64,000 nt of DNA from Aquarana catesbeiana (lineage: Eukaryota > Chordata > Amphibia > Anura > Ranidae): positions 331,737,039-331,801,038 of the forward strand of contig NC_133328.1 of assembly GCF_042186555.1 (NCBI RefSeq), read 5' to 3'. The notes beneath the pieces were generated by a model. It did no database searches, had not been told where the DNA came from, and saw only the letters and a program-made list of their open reading frames with translations. Below, piece after piece: positions 1 to 11,036 of the stretch. How positions within the stretch are numbered: the stretch's first letter is position 1; each line of letters starts with the position of its first letter. The translations under genes and the position numbers were made by a program.

Positions 1-1308
1 GTCTTTATTGCCATGGCCAATAGTTAGGAGAAGGATCATTGTGCACAGATTTCCAGAGGAATTAGCATTTATTATTCCTTTTTTCAGTGGTCTTTTTAAT
101 TCTAACAGTGCTGATACAAAAAAATTAGTAAAATAAGTACATAATTAAAAATAGTGTTATTACACAGAATATTTCAAAAGACAAATTAGAGATAGCACCT
201 AATTAGCACTTGCCACTAAATGCTTATGTGTAATAACATGTATTAAAGATAAAAATAAGGTAGAGTGATGATTTACTGAATGAGATATTTTTCTTGGCTA
301 CAATTTTTTTCATGTACACTTGTCATAACCTCAAAACAATTATAAATCAATATTACTTGTAAAGTTCAGGCACCAGTAGCTGCACTATTCTTTAGATATG
401 TTCTTTTTGTGCTTGCCAATTATCAGAACATTTGATTGCCATCAACCATTACCAAGACAATTTTTAATTTAGAAGTGGCCTGATGTAGTACAGATATGTC
501 TAAAACACAAAAGTCCACTCCTAGGCAGTATAGATTCTGTCTAGTGTATGCATTTCAAACCCTAAAAGTCAATTCTGTATAGAGTTAAACAGGATATCCT
601 AAACATTTTCCTTTATAGCATGTATTATTATCTATATCTAAATAAATAAAACATAAAAGGGGTAAGCTGTAAAGAAAAGAAATGGGCAGCTTGCAATAGG
701 TAAATATACAGTACTCAAACAAACCAACCAAATAATGCAGCAAATAATGCAGCACCTCCAAATATAGAATATTATGAATGCTGTGTTGATAGCGCACACT
801 TTAAGTTTGTAATATTCTGTGTTTGGAGCAGCTGCATTAGTTTCTTTGTTAATATCTAAATAAAGAGTAGAGGAGGGTTAAAACTGATAACTGTACGTTG
901 TTTGTTGCCATCTTTGTATCAATATGGAGATTATTCTTCATGTCCTGTCCTGTAGACTCAACAGGAAGTAAAGGGATTTATTTTTAATGTGAGCTGTTTC
1001 CTTTGGACAGTTGTCACAAGAACAAATGTACCCCTTTGGAACATTTCCCCTCTATTCCCGTTCTCATGGCAACTCACAATTTTGGATTTAACCTATCCAC
1101 TTGCATCCCTGGTGACAATGGTGTTGAAAACAATTAGAGGGAGACACCTCACCTTAATGGGGCACAGACAGCAAAAAATAAATAAATAAAAAATATCCCA
1201 AAAAAATAATGTAATTATACCCAAAAAACTGAACTTAAAAAAAAAAATGGGAGTATGACTGGGAGATCCTCAACAGATATGGCACCTCATCCCAATAGGT
1301 AAAAATTG
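1..1308. other. AT-rich sequence without recognised feature
   Basis: No coding region, RNA gene or repeat family that I can name. Several short frames exist but none has homology I recognise, splice context or biased composition. The last part (about 1160-1250) holds A-rich stretches just before the fold-back element at 1309. Confidence 0.5.
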
Positions 1309-1519
1309 GTAGATAGAGGTAGGGAGGGACTATAGCAGTGCCACTAGAAAAAGGTCAACCATGAGTACTAAAAAGTGACAATTTATTTTATTTACATATA
1401 TAGAAAAAAGACATACACATAGGGTATACATACATAAACAAATCTATAATGAATGCGGTACATGTAATATAAAAATAAAACAGGAAAGGCCTGGGTGTTA
1501 TAGGTCAGTGATACAGGTA

Positions 1520-1569
1520 ATCAATTCCTGCATGTTTCGCCAAGGCATTGGCTTCCTCAGGGAAACGAT
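1520..1569 (-). ncRNA. Degenerate hammerhead-like motif, left-arm copy
   Basis: This is the inverted counterpart of the motif at 2628-2677. On the minus strand it reads CTGAGGA, an extra A, a perfect five-pair stem II (GCCAA/TTGGC), GAAAC, then ATGCA. The cleavage triplet is GCA, which breaks the NUH rule, and stem I keeps seven of nine pairs. It is probably inactive if the family was ever catalytic. Confidence 0.35.
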
Positions 1570-2627
1570 ATAAGCCTGTGTCAAAATTAGAAGGTTCCAG
1601 GTATAGATAGGCAAGAACCTGACTTAAGGTGGTGTCAGCAGTAATGGTTATATATCAACTGATATGTGAGTATGGGATCCAGTATTGTAGTTTACCTAGT
1701 AACCAACTGAGGCATTTACAAGTACTTATTTGTATACGCTTCAGACCCATAGTTACCCTGTGCATCCCCACATCCCGACATATGTGCTGACTCTTGGCTA
1801 CCGTTCAGCATTAGGGTCCTCGGTCATTACTTCCTTCCTGGAGGGGGCCCCTTTGCGGTCACAATTTCCCTGGCGTAGGTGAAACTTTTTCTCAAAGCAC
1901 TGTATTATTGGTGAGTTCATGTATAATGTGTATACATATGTACATTTGTACCTTAATATATATAACTTATTATTTTAATTTTAATTAAAGTATCTTCTTC
2001 TGACTAGTAAAATTGGTGTATATCGTGCTGACATGCGAATGTATATCAAATAGCAGCCAGCACAACACTAAGACAAGTGTAAATCAAGAGATATGTGAAA
2101 GATAAAATTTTGTCCAGCGCTCAAAAATTGATATATGTACAAACTAATATATACTGTGCAATGACCACAAAAAACTGTGAAAAGTGATGAGAAATTCACT
2201 AAAAGTCCATGTGCCACTATGTAAATATTTTTAAACCATAAATATAACATTTATCAGATGAGAATAGGGCTTCTCGTCTTGGGATATTGTCTATCCCAAC
2301 ATTTGCCATGTGGCATAATACCATAATTATTTTTATGTTTTTTCTGATTGCTAGGTCTCTGTCTGTCCCCTACAGCCATAGATGCGGTGCAGCCTTGTTT
2401 GCCTCTTTTAGGGTGCCTTCTCCTGCTTGGCTCCCATTGGGGGGTGGGAAGGTACATACATGGGTTGCCGGGTTAGGTCTCCAACATGGGTGGGTTTGTT
2501 ACCATGCTATGCATCCAATAATAAATGGTCACTCTATTATATCCAATGTAAACAAAGTTGTATTGTCATCTTATGTTTTTTAATTTTTTCTTTTACCTAA
2601 AACCTTCTAATTTTGGCACAGGCTTAT

Positions 2628-2677
2628 ATCATTTCCCTGAGGAAGCCAAGGCCTTGGTGAAACATGTAGGAATTGAT
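2628..2677 (+). ncRNA. Hammerhead-ribozyme-like motif (type I order)
   Basis: The order fits a type I hammerhead. Stem I strand ATCATTTCC (2628-2636) is followed by core CTGAGGA (2637-2643), one extra A, a stem II hairpin (about 2645-2658), GAAA (2659-2662), a self-complementary ACATGT, the cleavage triplet GTA ending at 2668, and stem I' GGAATTGAT (2669-2677). Eight of nine stem I positions pair. Deviations are the extra A after the core and a very short stem III, which would probably need dimerisation. The inverted left-arm copy (1520-1569, minus strand) has a cleaner stem II but GCA instead of NUH. Cleavage activity is inference only. Confidence 0.4.
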
Positions 2678-2766
2678 TACCTGTATCACTGGCCTATAAC
2701 ACCCAGGCCTGTTTTATTTTTTATATTACATGTACCGCATTAATTATAGATTTGTTTATGTATGTA

Positions 2767-3438
2767 CCGTATAAGCCGAGTTTTTCAGCCCATTTTTTTG
2801 GCTGAAACCCCCCCCTCGGCTTATACTCGAGTGAGCCGTACCTTCCATTAGTAAAACAACATGTGTAACAGCGTGTGTCTCGTGCTGTGTATGTAGTCCG
2901 TTCCACTGTCCATTGTAAGAAAGCCCCGCCTCCTCCTCGTCTCTGATGGACGGAACGCTGATAGTTTCCCATTATTGTATCAGTGTTCCTCTAGTATGGA
3001 TGAGGAGGAGGCGGGGCTTTCTTACAATGGACGGTGGAACAGACTGCATACACAGCGGGAGACACACGCTGTTACACACGCTATTTTACTAATGGAAGGT
3101 ACAGCTGCAGATTGGCACAGTGACACTAGAGACGGGCACAGTGACGCTACAGATGGGCACAGTGACACTAGAAATGGGCACAGTGACACTACAGATGGGC
3201 ACAGTGACACTAGAGATGGGCACAGTGACACTAGAGATGGGCACAGTGACACTACAGATGGGCACAATTAGACTGCAAATGGGCACAGTGAGGCTGCAGA
3301 TGGGCATTGTTTACCCAGTAGCTGCTGCATTTTCCCACCCTCGGCTTATACTCGAGACAATATGTTTTCCCAGTTTTTTGTGGTAAAATTAGGTGCCTCG
3401 GCTTATATTTGGGTCGACCTATACTCGAGTATATACGG
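2767..3438. mobile_element. TA-flanked MITE inserted in fold-back arm
   Basis: A 672-bp insertion bounded by TA on both sides (2765-2766 and 3439-3440). The other arm of the host palindrome preserves the empty site on the minus strand (near 1421-1436), where the flanks join with a single TA. This proves both the boundaries and the duplication. The ends share CCGTATA, followed by related sequence containing CTCGAG or GCCGAG. The inside has an inverted repeat of about 130 bp per arm centred near 2963, including a GGAGGAGGCGGGGC block in both orientations, then a 21-bp tandem array. TA duplication suits the Tc1/mariner superfamily. No transposase is present. Confidence 0.8.
3115..3305 (+). repeat. 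21-bp minisatellite, about nine units
   Basis: Tandem units of the form gggcacagtgacactasagat run through the right part of the MITE. Because 21 is a multiple of three, all six frames stay open over the array, and the plus frame reads a repeated GHSDTTD-like heptapeptide. I regard the open frames as a by-product of the period rather than as a gene. Confidence 0.85.
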
Positions 3439-3558
3439 TATACCCTATGTGTATGTCTTTTTTCTATATATGTAAATAAAATAAATTGTCACTTTTTAGT
3501 ACTCATGGTTGACCTTTTTCTATTGGCACTGCTATAGTCCCTCCCCACCTCTATCTAC

Positions 3559-6500
3559 CGAGTAATTAATATTGTGAAATATTTACCTTTTTCCTTAATC
3601 CCCCAGCAGCCAGGACTCTTCACCACTCTCTAATGCTTCTAATGCATGCACTTTAATATCTATTTTTACTTATTTGCATATCAAACTCTTATAATATTGT
3701 AAGCATAGAGTTACTAGCGTCCAGACAAAAAAAATGCTCAGCTAGCATTCCTGCACTGCTCCCTTGACAACCCTTCCTTTATTCAGTGTGTTTCATTATC
3801 TATAAAGCTTATTTTAGATTTTAGTTCTGCTCTTCTTTGCTGTCATATGCATGAAAGCAGGGATAGCAATGAAACAACACGAAGACACCACAAGGGAGAG
3901 TCTGTGAGTCTAGCATTGGCTGCATTTTAAATAGCTAGAAATTATGAAACATACTATGTTTTCTGCGTTAACAATATAAATAAAAATATATTTTTGTAGC
4001 TACCTTAATCATTTTTTTCTGACTCAATGCACAAGAAAGGGGTTAACACGGACAGAAAATATAATACTAAAAAGTAAGATGATTTAAATGAACTAGACTG
4101 TATTACTGCATTTGTCAATTTTATGAACAAATACAAACACTTTTGTGTAAAGTTTATTGAAATAAGCTAAAAAGTACTAACAGTATAAATCAGTTTATAA
4201 TAGCCAGTGTTCACCAAGTACTCCCTGCTGTGGATCACCTTATGTCAATTGACCTTTATGTGCACAAATGTATTGTTTCTATCCCCAGGGATGTAAAATG
4301 CTTTTAGAAAATTCCTTATATTACTGTATGTATATATATATATTTTTTTAGTTAAAACTTTATACTTAAACTATTATATACATTATTTACTATTTGATAA
4401 TTTTCAACTGTTATTAATACATTACTTTAAATGGGAACTTTAAGCAAATATAAAATACATCCCCCGTATGGAGTTGTTTATTTAAAAAAATATATACATT
4501 TAATCTGCCTACAACTAACTACAGACTCTGTCTCCAGACCATTAATTTTAACAAAAATCTTCACACAAGATTATATGTGCGTTTAACATATTTCAGCTAT
4601 AAATTTTTCCTGTAAAGGCCTCCCTTGTGTGGACTGCTGCTGGAGTTACCATCTTGTATGTGATATTGACTCAGAGCAGGCCACAACAATTTACAATTCA
4701 GATCTAACATTGTAGGTATAATATATCTTTATAAGTACAATATTATTTAAAAACACAAGACTCCAGCATCGTAAAAACACAGGCTGGACTATCAAAGTTT
4801 AAAGTAACATTGTCATGGAAAAGGCTAACACAACTTAATCTCCTCAAAACTCCACCATTACCATTTACAAATACTGTACTTGTGGGTAAGTTATATTAGA
4901 ATCATTGATGGAAGAATCTGGTGCAACAAAAACTGCTTAAAACCATGTCCCTAACTTAAAGGGCAGTGTGTAGTAGGATATATGTGTCACTTTGGGTCTA
5001 AAACTTCATACATCAAAAAACTCACAGAAAACAGGTAAACATGTAGCATTCACAATGGTCATGATGGATTCCCCACCACACACAGAAGGACTTGGGTCTT
5101 TGGGCTAGTCTTTCCCTCTAGTTCTTCGGTGTGTGGTTGTGACCCCCCCGGGGAGGTTATTTAGAATTTTTTTAGAATGTTCATTCATTTTTTCAGAATC
5201 ATACTTACCTAAGTGGATGCAAAATCAGTCCAATTCTGCATCTGTCCCAGCCGCCTCTAAGACTGAGGACCGAGCCTGCTGTCTGCTGAAAATGGGTCAA
5301 AGGAGTGCAGAAGGAACTACACTCCAGTGATCCACAGGAGTACAGCCAAATGAGCTTTGGCTGTACTTTTTCTTTAACTTATCGCGCACCTAACGCACTG
5401 AAGGCTGATCCTCTGTTCATTATGGAGAATGAGTCTTTTCTCTGTAAATATCTCTGGAAATGCCTCCTCTCAGTTGGGCCCTATGAATTAAACTGGGACT
5501 CTCAATTGGGAAACATATTATTATCCCCAGTCAGTTTCACTTTTTTATTTGATCTTGAATGAAGGCACTAGCAATATTTTGACTATTCATTGAATATGCT
5601 GGAGACAAAAGTGCATGGCACTTCAGTGCCTGAAGATCACAACACTGCACATTACTACAGTGGTGGCGAGTGCCAAGACATGCATTGATGCAGTGACAAT
5701 GAGCACAGAAGTGGGCATTGGTACAGTGGAAAGTAAAGTGGAGGCATGTAGGAGAGTTGGAGGGATTATAGAAAGGATGGGGGTTAGGTGTAATGGTAAA
5801 ATTGGGGGTTCCTATGCAAAGATGCTGTGGAGGAAGGAAGATGGGGGTCAACTGTGCTGATGAGAATGCTTGGGGGTTGCATGAAGGAGCAAGAATGGGG
5901 AGGTATTAGGCTTAGCGGTCAAAAAAAAGAGTGCTGGCACCATGATGATGGAGGGATAGTGAGTTGCAGAAGCAGTGATGGTGATGGTGGATGGTTGCAG
6001 GCCTAATGTTGAGTAGTGCAAGGGGGATCAGCAGTGTGTGCTGCCAGGATGGAGATTATAGTGCCTGTGTAATCCACAGAAGACGCTGGGGATACTGAGA
6101 TGGTGTGAGCTGATGGGCTCAGAAATAGGAAGGTTATGTTCCATTGCAACATGGAGTCCCCTGTTGCAGGGATCACTCTGGATTGGCTTCCTGCTAAGTA
6201 TGGGTGTTGTGGATGGTGCTGGTGTACATTTAAATGTTGATGCTAACTATCAATCACAATACCCATACCCATAATACCATGGTTTGACTGGCATAACCCC
6301 AATAGACCCCAATAGAGTCAGGTACATTTTCCTACTTCTGTACCAAAAGACCTCCATGTTAACTTTTATTGATGCGTAAACTGGATCCTATGTCCATCTC
6401 CAGCTCCACCGTCACATACTCATTTCTTGTTATTGTTGTTTAAATATAGGTATTCTTTCGACAGTTCATTCCCACCGTAAACCATCAAGGTAACAGTATA

Positions 6501-7160
6501 TTGACCAGTAATTTAGCTAAGTTATAGACATATCGCAACATATTATCTGCTATGATTTTTTGTGGATTTTTTGGTCTGGCTGCTTCCACCTTGGGACGCA
6601 GTGTGTTCCCAGACGGGGTGCTTCGAGGGGGGAGTAGCAGGAAGCTCAAATGCACGATTAGTGTATCTAAATACTACACCCCATATTAATATACTTAGAT
6701 TACTGGTAGAAGTCAAATATTTCACTCTCAATAGGCAATGATGTTTTAGTAATATATCTACGGTCCTACAAAACTAATGAGAGATTATATGCTTACAATA
6801 AACCATTGTACAGTGTATTGTTCACATATAATGCATGTACCCATATTTGTTTTTTCCCTTTTCATTTTCTGTTCTCACTGAAAATGTTCAATAAAAACCA
6901 TTGAAATTAAAAGTTGATGCTATTGTGCTTGATTAGTAGCAACACAATGTAACTACCTTCCTGCCAGTACTGCACATGCACCAGGCGTTGGCACAATTTG
7001 GCTTACCCCAAATACTCTACACTACCTTTAGAGTGGGCCTGGCATTTAGTAACAGTTTTGCCGATCTTCTCCAACCTTCAAAGATCTTCGAAGGTGCTAC
7101 TCATCTCCTAGCACAGGAAGTCTACCATCACTAATACCTTATCTGTGGCACCTACATGTC
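3559..7160. other. Long stretch without recognised gene
   Basis: AT-rich DNA with scattered short frames and no convincing family match. The part from about 5100 to 6250 is somewhat more GC-rich and has several overlapping short frames on both strands (for example 5537-5851 minus), but they show no conserved motif and mirror each other. An A-rich end with AATAAA-like sequence lies near 6890. Confidence 0.45.
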
Positions 7161-7165
7161 ATATA

Positions 7166-7627
7166 GGGGGTCATTTACTATAGAGCTGCGGTGCTAATTA
7201 GCGCAAATTAGCACTAAATTATCGCTAATTCGTTGTAATTAGCACTAATTAGCGCTAAACCGGTTTCTCACCATAGTGCTGGTGAGAAAATACTCCCAAA
7301 ATCGAATTTACTATAGTTCCCTGAAACCAAATAGCGCCCAAAACCTTACTCTGCTAAAACCTGGAGTAGTGCACATGGAAATAATGTTTAGAGCATGATA
7401 TAATTGCCTAAATGGTACTGAAATATGCAGTATATTATTTAAAGATAATCTGCTTGTAAACTGTGTGAAAAAGTGATTTCTACACTGAAATATCTTTAAA
7501 AGTCTGAGAAGTGAAAAATTCCCGTTTTGGACAACTAGGTGCCAACACAACTGAGCATGCTCAGACCTGAAAAAAACTCTCATTTTAACTCAAGTGTCTT
7601 TTTTAGCCGGCGCTATAGTAAATACCA
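7166..7627. mobile_element. MITE with GGGGTCATTTACTATAG ends
   Basis: The left end reads GGGGTCATTTACTATAG and the right end (about 7612-7627) carries the inverse GCTATAGTAAAT. Inside are multiple ATTAGCGCTAATT-like palindromic units (7190-7260). The same right-end sequence in complete form, CTATAGTAAATGACCCC, recurs at about 14306-14322, supporting a repeat family. Superfamily not determined. Confidence 0.6.
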
Positions 7628-7927
7628 AAATACCAAATTTAAAATGAATCCAAATTTTTTGTGCTTTTTATTATTTCCAAATATTCATAATTTGAGCCTC
7701 AAAAATGTGATATGTGTACCAAGATCAGAAAGCAAAATGTAATTCCCAAAAATTTGAGGGTAATAGTCTACTCTCACCCACAAAAAAAAACCAAATATCA
7801 CAGAATAAATCAAGAAGAATAACTCTTGAGTAATGTAATTCCATCACTTGTATGTCCAAAGAAATGCAGTATTTATGTGTTTTTATGTGTATTTATGTGT
7901 AGTTATGTGTAGGAGGTTCTCACACAT

Positions 7928-8060
7928 GGCAGCTCCGTGGCTTAGAGGTTAGAAATTCTGCTTAGTATCCCTGAAGGTTTGGGTTGAAATTCCAACCATG
8001 TTGCTTCATGTAGAGAAGTTGTCTCATCTCCCAGGTCCTATAACTATGTCTAAATGTAGT
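7928..8060 (+). repeat. Possible tRNA-derived SINE remnant
   Basis: The sequence contains an A-box-like TGGCTTAGAGGTTAG and, about 45 bases later, a B-box-like GGTTTGGGTTGAAATTCC, the spacing of an RNA polymerase III promoter of tRNA type. The match is diverged and the 3' tail is not recognised. It is preceded by a short TATGTGT-type tandem repeat (7870-7915). Confidence 0.35.
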
Positions 8061-8349
8061 ATTTATGTGTAGGAGGGTTCCACCACCATTGTAAGTCTTT
8101 TCCAGATACATTATTTAGCCAAAAGTATTGGGACGCCTGCCTTTACACACACACATGAACTTTAATTGCAGCCCAGTCTTAGTCCGTAGGGTTAAAATTT
8201 GATTTGGCCTACCCTTTGCAGCTAGAACAGCTTCTGGGAAGGATGTCCACAAGGTTTAGTGTGCCTATGGGAATGTTTGATCATTCTTCCAGAAGTGCAC
8301 TTGTGAGGCCAGGCACTGACGTTGGATGAGAAGGCCTGGCTCGCAGTCT

Positions 8350-8634
8350 CTACTCTAATTCAGCCAAAGGGTGTTCTATCAGGTTGAGGCCAGAACTCTG
8401 TGCAGGCCAGTCAAGTTTCTCCACCCCAAACTTGCTCATCCATGTCTTTATGGACCTTGCTTTGTGCACTGGTGTGCAGTCATGTTGGAACAGGAAGGGG
8501 CTTTCCCCAAACTGTTCCCACAAAGTTGGGAGCATGAAATTGTCCAAAATGTCTTGGTATGCTGACGCCTTAAGAGCTCCCTTAACTGGAACTAAGAGGC
8601 CAAGCCCAACCCCTAAAAAACAACCCCACATCAT
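8350..8634 (-). pseudogene. Tc1-like transposase C-terminal fragment, left half
   Basis: About 94 codons of a DDE/D transposase catalytic domain of the Tc1 family. The frame shows the typical order MMWGCF, GLLVPVKG, SAYQDILDNFMLPTLW, FLFQHDC-PVHKA, SIKTWM, LDWPAQS, then an IEH motif near the end. The QHD aspartate is present and the last acidic region is altered (ELE then stop). There is no helix-turn-helix portion. It is a fossil fragment that cannot act alone, oriented opposite to the fragment in the right half. Confidence 0.85.
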
Positions 8635-8650
8635 AATCGCCCCTCCACCA

Positions 8651-8960
8651 AATCATTTGGACCAGTGCACACACAAGGTCCATAAAGACATGGATGAGGG
8701 AGTTTTGGGTGGAGGAACTTGACTGGCCTGGACAGAGTCCTGACCTCAACACAACAGAACACCTTGGGGATGAATTAGAGAGGAGACTGTAGGTCAGGCC
8801 TTCTCGTCCAACATCAGTGCCTGACCTCACAAATGCACTTGGAAGAATAGTCAAAAATTCCCATAGACACACTCCTAAACCTTGTGGACAAGAAGAGGTG
8901 AAGCTGTTATAGCTGCAAAGGGTGGGCCAAATGAGTTTTGAACCCAATACTAATACTGGG
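8651..8960 (+). pseudogene. Tc1-like transposase C-terminal fragment, right half
   Basis: On the plus strand the sequence reads a diverged version of the same C-terminal transposase region: SIKTWM, EELDWPGQSPDLN, EHLGDELERRL, a stop, then VRPSRPTSVPDLTNAL. It starts further downstream in the domain than the left-half fragment, so the palindrome is asymmetric. It carries a premature stop and has no N-terminus. Confidence 0.75.
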
Positions 8961-9097
8961 ATGCCATTACAGTTCATGTGCGTTTAAAGGCAGACGTCCC
9001 AATACTTAGGCCAATATATTGTATATTGCTTGTGACACTGAGCATGGCTATGGACTTAGGGCTGGTTCACACCACAGAGATGCAGAGAACATGTGTG

Positions 9098-9350
9098 GGG
9101 CTGCCTGGTGGCTAAGTGGGTAGCAGTTCTGTCTAGCAGCACCTGGGATGTTAGTTCAATTCCCCAACATGCTAATCCTTGTGTTGAAGTTTATATGTTG
9201 GCCCTGTGTGGGTTTCTCACCACAATCCAAAGACATGCTGGCATGTTATTTGTCTCCTGTTGAAATAGGTTCTAATGTAAGGAAGTTAATTTTGGACTTT
9301 TAGATTGGAAGCTCATTGCAGCCAGGGACTGATGTTAATATTTATTAGCA
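9098..9350 (+). repeat. V-SINE-like short interspersed element
   Basis: The tRNA-like head (GGTGGCTAAGTGGGTAGCA, then GTTCAATTCC about 40 bases on) is followed by a central region with GTGTGGGTTTCTCACCACAATCCAAAGACATG in diverged form, the hallmark of vertebrate V-SINE cores, and a tail beginning TTTTAGATTGGAAGCTC, which resembles a LINE-type 3' tail. The order head, core, tail fits this SINE class. Transcription would be by RNA polymerase III if active, but the copy is diverged. Confidence 0.6.
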
Positions 9351-10408
9351 CTAATCATGCCCAGGGACTTGAACATTTCAAATTTTAGGGTTTACACTGC
9401 AGGGATACATATGCTTAGAAAACTGTTGCTTTGTTTATGTGGATGCAAATGGACTTTGATCTTTGTCCTGTAGTTGGAGATTTGATGCACATAGCCAAGG
9501 GCTAACACAGTTGCGAATACTATTATGTGTTCCTGCTCATCAGGTGCAATCACTTTAGACATACATGAAGAGACAGATTGAAAGATACTGGTGGGCGTGT
9601 ACTTCTATTGGGTGTGTCAGTGTGCTAACAATACAATCTCTCTTATATAAAGGCCTGCAGTAGGGGGGTTCGTTTGACCTGAGAAGGTCAGGTTTTTTGC
9701 TGTGATTTGTGGGGGAGAAGGAATAATATTGGGAGATTTGATGAAATTCTTGTGCGTTTTTTCAATGAAAAGTGGGTTTATGTGGCCATGCTGTCAATGT
9801 TGTGCGTGTATTGTTCCTGTCTGATCAAGCAAACATTGTTTGGAAGCATCTGCTGACCTACTCTTTTTGATCTCGTTGTTTAATCGTGTACACCGAAATG
9901 TAGCTTCCAGCAGAACATGGTCACCAATGTATGTATGTGTGGATTGTGGGCTGGTGGTGGGTGTTTTGAATAACTCTTTTTTTTTAATATTATGTTGGAA
10001 TGCTTTGTAAGAATGACTGTTAAGCATGTTTCTATAATCTTGCAGATTAATAGATTACAAAATGTGATGTGTTGCCCGTTATACACTGAAATTAAAGCTG
10101 TGTCCACTCTGAAGGTTTTGTCAAATTTTAGATTGCAAGCTCCTATGAGCAGGGCCCTTAAAATCCCATCACTAAATGTAGCACCATATATCCTGTCCAA
10201 ATTTTTTTGAAGCTAGTAAATGAATGTTAAACTTTTTTTTTGTTTTTCTGCTGGTAAAATAAAAGTACATTATTGAGCTTTGTTGTGGTGTTTTTTTTTT
10301 CTTCTACTTTTCTTTCTCTTTAGTTTTTGTGGGTGGTGGTTTTGGGAAAGTGCAAAATCTCTTATATTTGATTTAAATATGTATTTGTGCCAAAAAACTA
10401 ATCTCTTT
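9351..10408. other. Sequence without recognised gene
   Basis: No gene seen. A segment at about 10122-10160 (TTTTAGATTGCAAGCTCCTATGAGCAGGGCC in diverged form) resembles the 3' tail of L2-type LINEs and related SINEs. Poly-T and poly-purine stretches lie at 9977-9988 and 10230-10300. Confidence 0.4.
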
Positions 10409-10711
10409 GCCCTGGTTCACATTGATGCTACTTTGAAATCGCGCTACTTCACTTGAAGTAGCACAATTTCAAAGTAGCAAGGTCAGCGTGATTTCAGGTG
10501 CGACTTGATAGACATCTGTGTGGCTTCATACACAAATGTCTATTGAAGTCGCACCTGAAATCGGCAAAAGTAGTGCAGGAACTACTTTAGCAAATTGGTG
10601 CTGTGCCACAAAAAAACTGTTGCATCGATTGGAACAGTGCCATTGCTGCCAATAGTCATGCGATTTGATCTCTAAAAGCGCATGACAAATCGCTCCAATG
10701 TAAACCTAGGC
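10409..10711. mobile_element. MITE with GCCCTGGTTCACATTG ends
   Basis: The left end reads GCCCTGGTTCACATTGATGC and the right end, inverted, reads GCCTAGGTTTACATTGGAGC. Internal inverted segments such as ACTTTGAAATCGCGCTACTT and its complement, and the pair around GCGACTTGATAGACATCTGTG, could fold into long hairpins. There is no coding capacity. A related copy starts about 110 bp downstream. Confidence 0.6.
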
Positions 10712-10820
10712 TTCTGCACACCTGCAAGTTCATGATAAAGGTGGAATCTTTATATATAACAGCTGTGGAGAATTGCAGGTAATGAATTTAGCTGGTGGAT
10801 AGGCAGTGCTGTATGTGTCA

Positions 10821-11036
10821 GCTTTAGTTCACATTGGTGCGATTTGACATGTCAAAGCAGTGGCAATTGCACTGTTTTAATTGGTGCAACTTTGGGGTGC
10901 AATTTGTATTGATATCAGTGCAGAAACCTGCACAGATGTCTCTGAAATTCCCCCTGCAGTCGGGACTGACATGCGGGAATGAAAGTGTGTGATTTCAGCT
11001 GAACGATTTCTTCCCTCTGTCAGTGTGAACCAGGGC
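10821..11036. mobile_element. Second MITE of the same end type
   Basis: The left end (GCTTTAGTTCACATTGGTGC) and right end (inverted AGCCCTGGTTCACACTGAC) match the family at 10409-10711. The interior differs, so this is a different subfamily or an internally rearranged copy. Non-coding. Confidence 0.55.

Larger units (their letters stand above)
1309..3558. mobile_element. Fold-back repeat with long inverted arms
   Basis: The left arm (1309-1602) and right arm (2598-3558, containing a 672-bp insertion) are inverted copies of about 290 bp. Both contain the sequence around ctattggcactgctatagtc, the polyA-like block near the TTTTTAGTACTCATGG motif, and a GAAACATG motif next to a hairpin. The loop of about 1 kb (1603-2597) has no recognisable reverse transcriptase, endonuclease or transposase. 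Penelope-like elements are known to have inverted terminal copies and hammerhead motifs, so a non-autonomous relative is one possibility. I could not find a convincing target-site duplication. Confidence 0.55.
8109..9021. mobile_element. Palindromic Tc1/mariner remnant
   Basis: The element is bounded by TA (8107-8108 and 9022-9023). Both ends carry the inverted repeat containing AGTATTGGGACG, CTGCCTTTA and CACATGAAC. Each half holds the 3' part of a Tc1 transposase pointing toward its own end: minus strand in the left half, plus strand in the right half. The two meet head to head near 8645. The N-terminal, DNA-binding half of the transposase is missing from both sides, so the copy is non-autonomous. 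The structure looks like an inverted dimer formed by abortive transposition or fold-back repair. Confidence 0.8.

Noticed and set aside
2975..3271. 98-residue frame with GHSDTTD repeats
   Set aside because: It is produced by the 21-bp minisatellite inside a MITE; no promoter or conserved start.
3115..3305. CRISPR-like regular repeat
   Set aside because: Units are directly tandem with no unique spacers, in a eukaryotic transposon.
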